Shown here in pieces: positions 14,706-31,226 of a stretch of 64,000 nucleotides of DNA. This DNA comes from Artemia franciscana (taxonomy: Eukaryota > Arthropoda > Branchiopoda > Anostraca > Artemiidae): NCBI RefSeq assembly GCF_032884065.1, contig NC_088873.1:6153011-6217010 (forward strand). Reading direction: 5' to 3'. Both the position numbers and the translations under genes were made by a program. The notes under the pieces were generated by a model that had not been told where the DNA came from, searched no databases, and saw nothing but the letters and a program-made list of their open reading frames with translations. Position 1 is the stretch's first letter. Each line of letters begins with the position of its first letter.

Positions 14706-14945
14706 ATATTTGTTTGGATTGATTCAATTCGTTTTCCTGTACTATCTTTTTTCTCAAGAAAACTAGTGTCATTGTTGTCTAATACACGTTTTACTAGTGA
14801 AAAAATTGTCTAGTGAAAAAAAATTGTGAAAAAAAAACTCATTTGACTCAATTAATCCCCTTTGAGAAAGAATTTTAAGAAAAAACACGTTTTATTCGAC
14901 TTTTACTTAATTAAAAAAAAATACTCATCTATTTTCTCTCCTATG
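14695..14945. repeat. Inverted repeat, left arm
   Basis: From TATTTGTTTGGATTGATTC through CTCATCTATTTTCTC this segment is the reverse complement of 15890-16115, with small indels. The two arms are about 0.95 kb apart and are part of the larger inverted arrangement of retroelement pieces between 9.4 and 17.8 kb. Confidence 0.75.
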
Positions 14946-14992
14946 TCTCTAGGAATGTCTCAGTACCATTATGCTACAGCAACTAAAAAATT

Positions 14993-15062
14993 GCACCGAC
15001 CGGGATTCGATTCCAGACCTATTACCAGCGAGCAAGCACTCTACCATTTAAACCATCGGTAC
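14993..15062 (-). other. tRNA-like sequence (tRNA pseudogene or SINE head)
   Basis: Read on the minus strand, GTACCGA and TCGGTGC pair at all seven acceptor positions, one by G-U. TGGTTTAAATGGTAG fits a D-arm/A-box, and GGAATCGAATCC fits a T-arm/B-box. The anticodon stem pairs poorly and the length is 70 nt, so a working tRNA is doubtful. It overlaps no coding sequence. Confidence 0.5.
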
Positions 15063-15308
15063 TATACATGAAGAAATGATATACCATGTACTTGAATAGC
15101 CAAAATTGTTATTTATGCACTGGCATACTTTGAAGACGTGAATATTCTCCAAAAGAGAATAGCTTTCCTGAATAGAGAATAGAGAAATAGAAAGAGAATA
15201 GAGAATCCTGAGCGTTTGAGGGGATAATCCGACTAACCTCTGACGTCATATGTGTCTAAAAAAACGCTGGGATTAATCAGATTAGTATTCGGACAAGTAA
15301 ACAAACGC
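15063..15308. other. Short AT-rich spacer
   Basis: Contains AGAGAATAG microduplications near 15155-15205 and a TGACGTCATATG site at 15241. No gene seen. Confidence 0.4.
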
Positions 15309-15581
15309 ATCCATGGTCTGCTGCATCAACAGCGCAATAACCATCTATATGACTGTAAATAGTTATAAATGTAGATGGCGCTGAACCTGTCGAAGAATAA
15401 ACTCGTAAATCGCCGATTTTCCGTTCATCATAGACATGAATACTGCACAAAACAAAGCCAAAAGGATCAAATCTTTAATTACTTAAATTGTCAGTGAAAA
15501 AAAACTAGAAACACTAGCACTAACAAGCTAATTTAGGCATGGGTTTGAAGCAGCTATTCGACGCTTGCTATGGCATTTGTG
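15309..15581. repeat. 270-bp dispersed repeat, copy 2
   Basis: Same-orientation copy of 10770-11045, ending at CGCTTGCTATGGCATTTG. Here it stands alone, without the adjoining endonuclease sequence. Confidence 0.75.
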
Positions 15582-15889
15582 ATCAAAATGGTTTTCTTTT
15601 AAAGCTTTTGGAATTGCCGTTATCCCTTGTTAAAAAAGAAAAAAATATTATTACCGAATTTCTTTTCTTATAACTATGAGCAGTGTCTTTTCAAGACATG
15701 AATAAAAGTGGAATTTTTTTTAAGTTTAGTTCAGAATCGCTAAACTGATTTGTAAACTGCAAAAATGTTCACTAAGCCTAGTCAAAAATTTTAATGTTTT
15801 GATAACATTAAATACCAATGTCGTTGTTAGAAATACGACTAGCTTCAATAATCAAATATTTTGAAAAGAAATCAGTAGGAAATGACCAT
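15582..15889. other. AT-rich sequence, nothing recognised
   Basis: No feature supported. Confidence 0.3.
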
Positions 15890-16115
15890 CAAATAGAAAA
15901 TAGATGAGTATTTCTTTCAATTAAGTAAAAGTCGAACAATGCGTGTTTTTCTCTTAAAATTTCTTTCTCAAAAGGGATAAATCGAGTCAAATGAGTTAGA
16001 CATATTTTCACTAGTAAAATGTGTATTAGACAACAATGACACTAATTTTCTTGAGAAAAAAGATGGTACGGGAAAACGAATTGAATCAATCCAAATAAAT
16101 ATTACGTTTAACGCT
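15890..16115. repeat. Inverted repeat, right arm
   Basis: Reverse complement of 14695-14945 (GAAAATAGATGAGTATTTC through AATATTACGTTTAACG). Confidence 0.75.
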
Positions 16116-16754
16116 ATGAGCTATAAGTATCACGTTTACAATAAAATAGCACATACCTTTTTTTGAATGCACACGGCCGAGCTGTAGAGCACCAAATTTT
16201 TTTTTCTTGGGCTCAAAATGCTAAAGCTGTGCTTTTTCTTTTGCCTGGGCCTGTTGCAATACAGTTCTTGATGAAGAACTGATAATAAGCTAATTTAGCT
16301 GGTAATTGTTTTTCTGAACAAGTTTGAAAACCAGATTTTAAATCTTGATATACGCCTTATATCTCCCATTTGTTTTGATGAAATTATGAAGCATTATTCC
16401 ATGTTATTTTACTCCAGAATGGGCCAAAAATTGTATTTTTTGATCAGCTCACAACCCTGGTTTGTTAAATGGGCAAGAGTGGATTGTTGCTCTGACTTGT
16501 TAAAACGTATACTCCAGGCCAAGTAGATTTAATTTATAAGAAAAAAGAACCTCCATGTTTTTTTTGGGATATTTGTATATGATAAAAACATGATCAATCT
16601 AGTGTTTGGACCACATGTATTTTTTTATATTTTTTATTTTACCTGGGCACTTTCTACATCAGGGCATTAGGTGTATCCATTTTGTTCAGCTGGGGTGAAA
16701 GATTCAGTAATTGTGTCTTTGAAGATTTCAATCCCTCACAGCCCTTAGGACCAC
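16116..16754. other. AT-rich sequence, nothing recognised
   Basis: No coding signal. It adjoins the second endonuclease fragment. Confidence 0.3.
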
Positions 16755-16990
16755 CGTCGTGCTTTTTATTGAAACCCTTGTATTATTCCGGCTGGTGACT
16801 TTAAACAAACTAAGAAAAGCTGATTAGCATCGTGTCTCTCCCTCAATCAGGTTGTAAATTTCCTAGAACATGAATCCGGCAGGATACTGAATTTAGTCCT
16901 GAGCAACTGTGAGACATATTACCAAACCCCCAGCAACAAGTTTAAATGTTTCACAAGCATATCGGGTGGGATAGGGTGAAAAAACACAGC
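16755..16990 (+). pseudogene. Non-LTR endonuclease C-terminal fragment, second copy
   Basis: Plus-strand translation gives AGDFKQTKKS, LASCLSLNQVVNFLEHESG and RILNLVLSNCETYYQTP, matching the decayed endonuclease end at 9790-9960. GDF and the LNLVLSN stretch are conserved endonuclease features. It meets an RT fragment on the other strand at about 16990, the same unnatural junction as in copy 1. Confidence 0.65.
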
Positions 16991-17290
16991 AGTGGATTTC
17001 AAGAGATTTATCGTTATTATATTTGATTTAGTGGAATTTACTTTCATATTTAGGTTCTTAGCTTCATCCGAAATACGAGTTAGGATTTTGAGGGGTAATT
17101 TTTAACATTGTTGTGACATACTTCAAGGATCAAAAGATCATTCACGAATTTCCAACTTTGGGGGAATTCCTTACCAATATTGTTAATCATAACTAGAAAT
17201 GAAAGTGGTCCCAATAAGGTTCCTTGAGGAATTCTACAGTTTCTAAGAGAATCCGCTATTTCCTGGCCAGAATGCATCATCACCCCTTCA
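16991..17290 (-). pseudogene. Non-LTR RT fragment, second copy
   Basis: Minus-strand frame with IPQGTLLGPLSFLVMINNIG and FVNDLLILEV, nearly identical to 9480-9640. The catalytic Asp-Asp box is ND, so it cannot be active. Confidence 0.7.
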
Positions 17291-17778
17291 ACATGAAGTG
17301 TTGGAATTTAAGTTAGTTCGGACGAGGGTAGGGCTTTTTCGAATATCCTCCACCATTGCTTTACAGGGGTGTTTTTTTAGCTTTATTTCAAAATTGCGTT
17401 TATAATCAGTTCTAGCTGGGCGAGATTAATTCTGAGCTCAAATAGAAATATCCCGATTCTCATCCGATTTTGTCAAGCGCCATTTCTGATGGGTCTTCTT
17501 TCTGTCCCTAGTCGCCTTTCTACAAGCAGCATTGAACCATAGTTTATTTGGGAAGTGACTTGAATTGTCTTTGATAGGACACATTGCTCAATAGCTTTTG
17601 TAATAGCTTTTTCGAAGAGTGACACTGCTTTAACTGGGTCATCTTTTGTATATTTACTCCATGGCATTGCCGACGAGCAGTTTCGCAATTCTGCCCATTC
17701 GGATTGGTGATACAGCCTTATGATCCGATTGTTCTTTACAGGTCATTTTATTTTATTCGGCAAATCTTTGTGCATGCT
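17291..17778 (-). pseudogene. Non-LTR linker fragment, second copy
   Basis: Minus-strand frame containing NCSSAMPWSKYTKDDPVKA and AITKAIEQCVLSKTIQV followed, after a frame change, by KLWFNAACRKATRDRKK-like sequence, typical of the linker before the RT. It is the inverted duplicate of 14080-14340. It ends at 17778, where the 3' tail of the next retroelement begins. Confidence 0.65.
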
Positions 17779-17922
17779 TAGATGAATAGATAAATAGATA
17801 GATACTTTATTTCGTGATTAAACCGAAAACAGGCATTTACAGAAACAAAAACAAAAAAAAACTACAATAAGAAAAAAGGAGAAAAAGAGTACACACTATC
17901 TAAAGCAAAACATAAACACTAA
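17779..17922 (-). other. 3' UTR and (TATC)n tail of the retrotransposon
   Basis: On the minus strand the sequence downstream of the RT stop runs through an A/T-rich leader to AAATAAAGTATCTATCTATTTATC. The simple-repeat tail replaces a poly(A), as is common in several non-LTR clades. A similar AAATAAAGTATCTATC end occurs at 35746-35768. Confidence 0.65.
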
Positions 17923-19635
17923 CTAAAAGTCAAGCCTCTTTGTGCGGGATAAAAATCTGTTTACACTAGTCCGAACTCTATTATTTCTAATTATCAGTGA
18001 TAAAGGAAACGGCACACTTATTTCATGTTCACTTAACTCAAACTCCATTGCTAAACCTGCTCTACAATAAACAGGGCAATCAAATAGAAGATGACTACAT
18101 GTTTCCATTAGACCGCACAAGCACAATGGAGAGTCAGCTTTCCCGATCCTATTTAAAAAGTGAGGCAATCTACTATGACCTGTAATAAGCTGTGTTAATC
18201 TACTATTTGGGGGAATTTTTGATGCAGAGATAAGGTCATCCTTATTTTCTAAAAAGTTAGCCCGCCATGTGCTAACAGAATTTTTAAACTCAGCAAACCA
18301 TTTTGCATACAAAAACTCATTTAAAGATTTACGGTTAATATGAAAGGGCTGATATACACCAAGGTCATTAAAAGAAAGACCCAAAAAATTTGCAATAATT
18401 TGGTCAGTATAATGGCTATGATGTGCCGAATAACTAATTCCATTCAAGGTAGGACTCAAAACCCTCGGCCAATTTTGAGGTCGACCATTTTTTCCATATC
18501 TTAATATACGTAATTCCAATGCTCTTAAATCCATTGGAAGAACTCCTGCGAGATCGGTTACTACATGCGCTGTATTGAAAGATTTAGAGATTATGATCAT
18601 AGAAGATTTTTGCGCCGACCGTAGCATTGTCTGAATATTCTTTTTTCTCAGTGCAGAGATCCAAATAGGACACGCGTATAAAATATGGCTTTCGATTACT
18701 GATTTATATAGCATCCGCAATGCATTAGGATTCAGGTTCCAAGTACTCTTGGCAACCGTTAAAAGACGAGCAGAATATTGTTTTGTAGAGTTAATTTTAT
18801 GTCTAACATGGTCAGTCCATAATAACTTTCTATCAAGAATAACACCCAAATATTTAACCTTATTTTTAACAGGTATCTCAATTCCATCATACATTAGCTT
18901 TACAGTCGGAAGCTGATGCTTCCTTGAAAATAAAATTGTTTCTGTCTTGGATTTATCAAACACGAGCTTGTTATCAACTGACCAAATTTGGAAGTACGAA
19001 AATACCCTTGATGCCAAGGATTCTAAAGTTGATATTTTGCTTGATGTGATAATTGCACAAACATCATCAGCATATGCCTGAATTTTTACATTAGGAATAT
19101 TTATTTCTAGAAGATCATTTATATTAGCCGACCATAACAAGGGGGATAATATTCCACCTTGAGGACATGATCGCTCCAAAATGCACGAATATTCACCCTT
19201 ATACGTAACAACTCTATCAGAAAAGTAACTATAAATTAAATTTAAAAGCCCATCCGGGCACGATTTAGCCTTTAACTTTTTCAGTATTCCAGGGTGCCAC
19301 GCGGAGTCAAATGCGCCTTTTATATAAAAAAATGTGCATAAAGTAAAAAAAATTTTCCGCATATTCTCCTCCGCCGTGGTAACAATACCATCAATTGCAT
19401 CAATAGTACTTTTCCCTCTACGGAAGCCAAACTGCAGGGGCGAAAGCCAACTATATTCATTGCTAATCGCAATCATTCTATTCGCAATGGCACGCTCATA
19501 TATTTTACCGAGATTTGAGAGTAGGCTAATCGGACGATACGAAGCTGGATTGCCATCATTCTTTTTGCCATTTTTTTTTAAACCATTATATTTGCATTTT
19601 TCCAACTTTTCGGGAAATATGAAATTTTTAAGCAA
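17923..19635 (-). CDS. Non-LTR retrotransposon reverse transcriptase (570 aa, 5' truncated)
   Basis: A long open minus-strand frame. RT motifs appear in order: [20 protein letters not shown] (fingers, residues about 31-50), [14 protein letters not shown], a degenerate first Asp motif [24 protein letters not shown] (about 170-180), AYADDV (catalytic, about 200) and [13 protein letters not shown] (thumb). The C-terminus carries a CCHC-like cluster, LCLCG followed by CSHLLFDCP, typical of R1/I/Jockey-type ORF2 ends. It reverse-transcribes element RNA at the nicked target. The endonuclease half is missing: the left part of the frame stops at a Helitron 3'-like segment at about 19640, which suggests truncation by a Helitron insertion or deletion. 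The frame itself is intact, so this is a relatively young copy. Confidence 0.85.
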   Translation of the reverse strand: MLKNFIFPEKLEKCKYNGLKKNGKKNDGNPASYRPISLLSNLGKIYERAIANRMIAISNEYSWLSPLQFGFRRGKSTIDAIDGIVTTAEENMRKIFFTLCTFFYIKGAFDSAWHPGILKKLKAKSCPDGLLNLIYSYFSDRVVTYKGEYSCILERSCPQGGILSPLLWSANINDLLEINIPNVKIQAYADDVCAIITSSKISTLESLASRVFSYFQIWSVDNKLVFDKSKTETILFSRKHQLPTVKLMYDGIEIPVKNKVKYLGVILDRKLLWTDHVRHKINSTKQYSARLLTVAKSTWNLNPNALRMLYKSVIESHILYACPIWISALRKKNIQTMLRSAQKSSMIIISKSFNTAHVVTDLAGVLPMDLRALELRILRYGKNGRPQNWPRVLSPTLNGISYSAHHSHYTDQIIANFLGLSFNDLGVYQPFHINRKSLNEFLYAKWFAEFKNSVSTWRANFLENKDDLISASKIPPNSRLTQLITGHSRLPHFLNRIGKADSPLCLCGLMETCSHLLFDCPVYCRAGLAMEFELSEHEISVPFPLSLIIRNNRVRTSVNRFLSRTKRLDF

Positions 19636-19745
19636 CTATTCACTGGGGCGCTTCGCGCCCACCCAAGCCCCCGCGCGCGTAAGTCGTTACGCGCCATATT
19701 AGTTACGCGCCATTGTAGTTGTGTCCCTGTGTCCCACCTGTGAAT

Positions 19746-19851
<106 letters not shown>

Positions 19852-20249
19852 CATATAAATAGATTGTCAGGTTTACTGACTCTGTATTCAATCCGTATTC
19901 AGATCATTATCCGTATTCAGATCTATACCTCATTATTCTAATAATGTGTCCCTGTGTCCCGGTCGTCATTTATATTCCCTGTGTCCCAGTCGTCATTTGT
20001 GTCCCGGTTTCCTAGTTTGTAATTTCTCTTTTAGTGTCCCGGTCGTCATTTATATATCCTGCCTGCGCCCCCGACGCCCCCGTTGTAGCTGTGTCCCTGT
20101 GTCCCGGTCATCATTTATATTCCCTGTGTCCCGGTCGTGATTTGTCTCCGGGTGTCCCAGTCTGTAATTTATCTTTGAGGTTCCCGGTCGTCATTTATAT
20201 TCCCTGTGTCCCGGTCGTCATTTGTGTCCCGGTGTCCCGGTATGTAATT

Positions 20250-20400
20250 TCATCAATTGACAAACATGACGTCAGTCGACAAACAACTTCATGACGCATA
20301 CAGCTCAATCCTTATAATGACGTCAGTCGACAAACATGACGTCAGTCGACACACAAACATGACGTCAGTCGACACAGAAACATGACGTCACCTGACAGAC
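20250..20400. repeat. TGACGTCA minisatellite near Helitron 5' end
   Basis: At least five copies of an ACATGACGTCAGTCGACA unit, roughly 24-30 bp apart. TGACGTCA is a perfect palindrome equal to the CRE/ATF-CREB binding core, and GTCGAC beside it is also palindromic. The position, just inside the 5' end of the Helitron, recurs at 2530-2570, 24860-25010 and 31270-31320. Confidence 0.8.
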
Positions 20401-20438
20401 AGATCCACAGACAGACAACTTATTTTTATATATATAGA

Positions 20439-21060
20439 AGATTAAATGGCTAAGTGAAAGAGCGATTCTTGCACCCAAAAATATAGACGTCCTTGAAATC
20501 AACAATATTGTTTTGACCAAGATTCGAGACCAGGCAGTCCTTTACAAGTCAGTCGACAGAGTTTTGGAACCAAATGAGGCGGTTAATTATCCATCTGAAT
20601 TTTTAAATTCCGTGGATCTTTCAGGGTTTCCACCACACGTGCTACAACCAAAAATAGGCGTACCAATAATACTGTTAAGAAATATCAGCCCACCAAAGCT
20701 TTGCAATGGCACGCGACTTGCCGTAAAAAAAACAATGGAAAACGTAATAGAGGCCACAATCTTGACCTGGCCTTTTGAGGTTGAGGCTGTTCTTATTCCT
20801 CGCATTCCCATGATTCCATCGGATCTGCCTTTTCAATTTAAAAGATTGCAATTCCCAATTCGATTAGCATTTGCAATCACCATCAACAAAGCTCAAGGTC
20901 AATCATTAAAAAAATGTGGTATAGATCTTAACACTGATGCTTTTCCCATGGACAGTTGTACGTTGCATGTTCGAGGGTCGGTAAACCTGACAATCTACGT
21001 ATATGCAGCGACAATTGGACAGCGAAGAATGTTGTATATTCGCAAGTTTTACACTTGTAT
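20439..21060 (+). pseudogene. Helitron Pif1-like helicase C-terminal fragment
   Basis: The plus-strand frame begins inside the helicase at WLSERAILAPKN and continues through INNIVLTKIRDQAVLYKSVD, GFPPHVLQPKIGVPIILLRN, CNGTRLAVKK and FAITINKAQGQSL (motif V). Helitron helicases unwind DNA during rolling-circle transposition. Relative to the copy at 33950-34133, one base is missing near 20938, so DLNTDAFPMD replaces [19 protein letters not shown] and the end is out of frame. The N-terminal helicase motifs and Rep domain are absent; the left side is broken by the Helitron at 19640-20438. It retains the CAA codon where the other copy has a stop. Confidence 0.8.
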
Positions 21061-21079
21061 TTTAACACTTGTTAATTTG

Positions 21080-21422
21080 TATTGTATCTATCTATCTATC
21101 TATCTATATAAAAGCGAGTTGTGTGTATGCTTGTTTGTTTGTTTGTAAAAAGAGCGTTAGTATATGACGTCATTATTAGTATATAAGGCTTTATATATGC
21201 CCAGACAATGGGAAAGCCAAGAATGTTGTATATTCGCAAGTTTTACGTAGTTCAAAACACAAATATAAATATATCTATATTTATAGGTGGTACACAGGGA
21301 CACAACTACAATGGCGCGTAGCTAATATGGCGCGTAACGACTTAAGTGCACGGGGAGCTTGGTGGGGGGGTTGCGCGAAACGCCCCCACCAACTAACCCA
21401 ACACTACGCCACCAACAGCTGG
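21080..21422 (+). mobile_element. Short Helitron with (TCTA)n 5' end
   Basis: It starts with TCTATCTATCTATCTATATA and AAAGCGAGTTGTGTGTATGC, contains ACGTCATTATTAGTATATAAGG and CCAAGAATGTTGTATATTCGC, and ends with a decayed G-rich 3' region closing in CAGCTGG before T. CTGG fits the CTRR rule. Same family as 34140-34486 and the array at 3021-3890. Confidence 0.7.
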
Positions 21423-21609
21423 TGTAGGATATATGCAGAAAGATTTGTATAAAATGTGCAGTGTGCCTCAAGAGTCGCCCCCTTCCCAACGCCCTCATGC
21501 ATGCCCATACTTTGGTGTTGTAACGCCCAGTTTGAGAAGTATCTTTTTAATTAGCAAGTGAGCTGAGTATTCTGCTTCTTAAAATATTTACAATATTAAG
21601 AATTTCACC
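21423..21609. other. Unique sequence, nothing recognised
   Basis: No feature supported. Confidence 0.3.
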
Positions 21610-21800
21610 GTTTTTTCAATTTTTCATTCCGTTTTTGTTCCACATCATAAGTTACGAGCCTGGGTAAATTTGCCTAATTTTGAAAAAGGGGGGAAACAAC
21701 CCACAAAATATAAAGTGATACTATTAAATTCACACCATCAGATTCAGCACATCAGAGCCTTGTTATAGAGGTTTCAAAACCCGTCGAAAACATTACAGAA
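21610..21800 (+). repeat. Dispersed repeat family R, diverged copy
   Basis: AAGTTACGAGCCTGGGTAAA, ATTTGCCTAATTTTGAAAAA, ACACCATCAGATTCAGCACA and the following TCAGAGCC line up with 43490-43620, 54230-54360 and 61940-62080. Confidence 0.65.
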
Positions 21801-23164
21801 CAGGCTAGCTTATCTCTTACTCTACTAAAGCTCCTTTCTGAATTTAGCTTCTCATTTAGCATTAGAGGGTTGAGGTACATCTTACTTCACTTTTGACCTC
21901 TTTTACGGGGGAAGTTACGATACTTCAAGGGTTGAGAAAAGATATATTAAGGTTTTTAGCGAAAAACTTCACTGAAACAGCAATTTAAATTATATATGTA
22001 ATAATAATATTGTATAATAATTTGTTATTGCCTGAAATAGTAGAGGGATCTCACGTAATATGGCAATATGTGAGCCATTTCTAGACAAGTCAAAGGGTGA
22101 AAGAAACCGCATGCTTTGCTTCAAAGAAAATGTATTCCAGCAATATTTTTTATATACTGAACGTACAAAAAACAATAACTAAAAACTCGTGAATTTATAC
22201 TTATATATGTCTTTATTGGGTATTGTGTTGATGTTCCTTGTGGTCCTTATCATCAGCGTTTTCTGTTTAGGCTAGGCTAAGACCCTTGTAAGGTTTACTT
22301 CAAAATTACCGACAATTTTTTTTTATTTAGTTGTTTATATATCCATAGTATCCGGCTACCCCACCCCCTCATATTTTTCGAGCATATTTTAAATCTTTGA
22401 AGGAGTACCCTGGACTGAACCCACAAAAAAGAAAATAGTTGCTTACGATTCAAACAGCGTCTATTTAAAGAGGAATCCTAATTATTTTTATTAAGTTCAG
22501 ATGCAGCTTAAGCCTTTATGTGAGAGTAAGTGAGTTCTCTTATCTACTATAATTTCTACTCTTTTTTGACAATAAGCGCTAATGCTAGGTTCAGACGCAT
22601 AGAGTTTTCCTTGAAGGTTGAAAGAAAATCCTTAAAATGTGAAATTATAAGACTATGTGATATCTACTATCTTTTATTCTAATAGATATTTTTAGAAGAA
22701 AACTAAAATTTTAGTGCATATCTGCAATTGAGTTAAATAAATGAAACCATAAACTAAAGACTAAAAAAAACCCTGAAAACGAAATAAAAAGCATCAACGA
22801 ATGGTATTGATATCGTTAGCATGTTTAAGTCGATCCAAAAGTCTTTTTTTTTTTGCTTTGATTGAATAAAACCACCCAGAATTGTTTCTTGGTAATGTTT
22901 CTATTTATTGAAGATATCTGTATTTATCTGAAGTATCTATAGAATATCGCATATCTACGATGACTTTGTTGGCTGTTGACGGAGACAAAATCTGAGGTGC
23001 ATCTTGTACAATTTCTCTTTGTGGTCATATACAAGCTTAACATTATAGGTCTAGCTATACCTAATTAATTTTACAGGCTATCACTAGCTTAGTGTTTTCT
23101 CAAGAGATGTTCGACAGGAGCTTATAACCATAGTGAGTGACATAGTCGACAACTATTATATCAA
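21801..23164. other. AT-rich sequence, nothing recognised
   Basis: No exon with convincing splice borders and no family repeat found on either strand. Confidence 0.35.
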
Positions 23165-23560
23165 ACGCTAGATAGCTCTTACTAGCCCTAGCTTCAAGAC
23201 ACGATCGAAAATCCGAAAATGTGCCTGCCTCGTGAACCAGCTAATCATCTCCTCGCCAGCTTGATTGTGCCAATCGTTCTGTATGTGTCTGATACTTGCA
23301 CCCTGAAGACAGAAAACGACAGTAATCTCATCACATTTGAGATGCTGTGTCTCTGCCTCGTTGCTAAGATAAGTTCCGCCGACCCTGTGATAAACGGGAA
23401 GATGGAAAGACGGCTGAAATCTCAAGACGCAATCTCAGATAAAATCAAAAGGCAGCAACTACGCTGGTTTGTATAGGTGAGAGTAACTCCCTGGAATTTC
23501 TCGAAATAACTGAAGGAACTAGATAAACGATAATCGCAAGAAATGTGAGAAAGATGCTGA
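23165..23560 (+). pseudogene. RTE-like RT C-terminal fragment
   Basis: The plus-strand frame 23219-23476 reads LIVPIVLYVSDTCTLKTEND then ITFEMLCLCLVAKISSADPV and ISDKIKRQQLRWFV. This is the characteristic post-thumb region of RTE/CR1-type retroelements, where VLYG-ETWTL, FEM-CLR-I and IKRRQLRWFGHV are conserved. The frame stops after RWFV and the rest is decayed. No promoter or tail is seen. Confidence 0.7.
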
Positions 23561-24439
23561 TTAAAGCTTCAGCCATGAACGTATTGTAGGGCTATCTAGA
23601 AGAGTACTGGACATATCGTCATAACCAGCCTTAGCTTAGACCCTGTTGAAAGAAGTCGCGCCCCGACATTTCCTCTGAGAATGAACGGGTCTTAAGCATA
23701 AATGCTAGAACAAACAACAAGGCAATTTGTTGTAAACTAAAGAAATTTCTTGCCATCTTATGTAAAACCTTCGTAACAATACTGATTTAATGGGATCTTT
23801 TTTTCTTCGTTCTTGTTTGTGTTTTTGTTTGTAATAATTACTGATCGCGTTTCATTGGTGATGTTTTACGAAAACATGTGTTTCAGGCCTTGGTATTTTG
23901 AGAAATTTTGATCAAACCGATCTTGTCTCCAAAGAGAATTCATTAGAGTCCCATGACTCTTTATTTGTCTACGACAATTTTTGAATCAATTTGTGATTAC
24001 AAACTTAACTCTATAGGAGTGAAGAGGAACAGGAAGCAGTGAACAGGAAACCAAATAAAACCTAAGAAGAATTGATTTGATGTGGTTGTAAAATGAAGTA
24101 AGACATTTAAGGATCTAATTATGACTTGGGAAAGTAGATTTGACTGCAAGGTTAGCGGTGGAGAAGACCATTCCGGCAGTAAAATCAACAGCAAAAAGCA
24201 TGCCGGTAAAGTCTTGCTGGATAAAGTGGTGTCCATGACTGAGAACTATGTCCATTATGATGTCCATTACGGTAAATACACCCTTTGGTGTACTTTAAAG
24301 AATTCTGAATGAAATACTGTACCTTCATTGCTTATTAAAACTACTTACCTGAAAGGAACCTTACCAAAACAACCTTGAAAGGTTATCACTTTTAAAATCT
24401 ATCGAGGAAAAAAATCGACTGCATAAGATAAAAATGAAA
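23561..24439. other. Unique sequence with a short unrecognised frame
   Basis: A 63-residue plus-strand frame at 24121-24312 and its antisense shadow show no known domain. Nothing else supported. Confidence 0.3.
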
Positions 24440-24824
24440 TACCCCTCAACTCAGAGGGTACAGTGATTCGAAAATTATAAAAATTTGCTGGTTAAAATTC
24501 TGAGAACCAGTGAACAAATTTATTATGAAAATTCATTTAAAAATCTGATTTACCTCGGACTACATGGAAAATAATCAAGGAAGAAATTGGAAACAATACT
24601 AAGACCCCACACTCTGAAGTGATCCTAAATAAAAATGGTGTTGAGTTGAAGGGGAAGGATGCTGTTGCAGATTATTTTTGTAATTATTTTTCTCATATTA
24701 GTACTACTGTTGAACAGGAATCCCCTGAATCTCTATTTTATTTATTTGAAGATTCTCCCCTGCCATAAGAAAATTCTATTATGTTCCTGACCCCTGTTAC
24801 TTTTGGTGAATTCCAAAAAAGTAA
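24440..24824 (+). pseudogene. Non-LTR retrotransposon linker fragment, interrupted by Helitron
   Basis: The frame from about 24567 reads WKIIKEEIGNNTKTPHSEVI, then LKGKDAVADYFCNYFSHIST to a stop near 24769, with VTFGEFQKSN in another frame beyond. The pattern W-II-E, a short loop, then A--FN-FF--- is the conserved lead into the RT domain of CR1/Jockey elements. The sequence breaks off at AGTAA where a Helitron 5' end begins (24825). Confidence 0.65.
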
Positions 24825-25380
24825 TCTATATATATATAAATAAGTCGTTTGTCTGTGTGTCTGTCTACTGACGTCATGTTTGTGTGTCGACTGACGTCAT
24901 GTTTGTCAACTGACGTATTCTATATATATAAAAATAAGTTGTCTGTGTGTGTGTGTGTGTCGACTGACGTCATGTTTGTCGACTGACGTCATTATAAGGA
25001 TTGAGCTGTATGCGCCATGAAGTTGTTTGTCACAGGGACACAACTACAACGGGGAAGCCAGGGGTACAGGCGCGCTATATAAATGACGACCGGGACACAG
25101 GGATTGTTCGAATAGAAATTACAGACCGGGACACAAATGACGACCAGGACACCGGGACATAGGGAATATAAATGACGACCGGGACACTCAAAGAGAAATT
25201 ACAGACTGGGACACCGGGACACAAATGACGACCGGGACACAGGGAATATAAATGACAACCGGGACACAGGGACACATCATTAGAATAATGAGGTATAGAT
25301 CTGAATACGGATTGTTTTTCTCATGGACAATTATATGTTGCATGTTCAAGAGTCAGTAAACCTGACAGTATATTTATATG

Positions 25381-25384
<4 letters not shown>
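24825..25384 (+). mobile_element. Helitron 5' parts, two tandem copies
   Basis: TCTATATATATATAAATAAG starts at 24825 after AGTAA, the expected A/T insertion. A second 5' end, TCTATATATATAAAAATAAG, starts at 24919. TGACGTCA units follow (24860-25005), then the GACGACCGGGACACAGGG minisatellite (25075-25275) and a helicase-tail relic (25275-25384). No plus-strand 3' terminus follows; the piece runs into an (AT)n tract and then an oppositely oriented Helitron. Confidence 0.7.
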
Positions 25385-27467
<2,083 letters not shown>

Positions 27468-27551
<84 letters not shown>

Positions 27552-27561
27552 TATATATATA
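27468..27561. repeat. (AT)n run at head-to-head Helitron junction
   Basis: TA repeats separate a minus-oriented 5' end at 27467 from a plus-oriented one at 27562. Beyond the TA run the two sides mirror one another for well over 150 bp (GTTGTCTGTC, GATCAGGTGACGTCACC, ACTGGATCAGG and the A-rich array). Confidence 0.85.
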
Positions 27562-31226
<3,665 letters not shown>

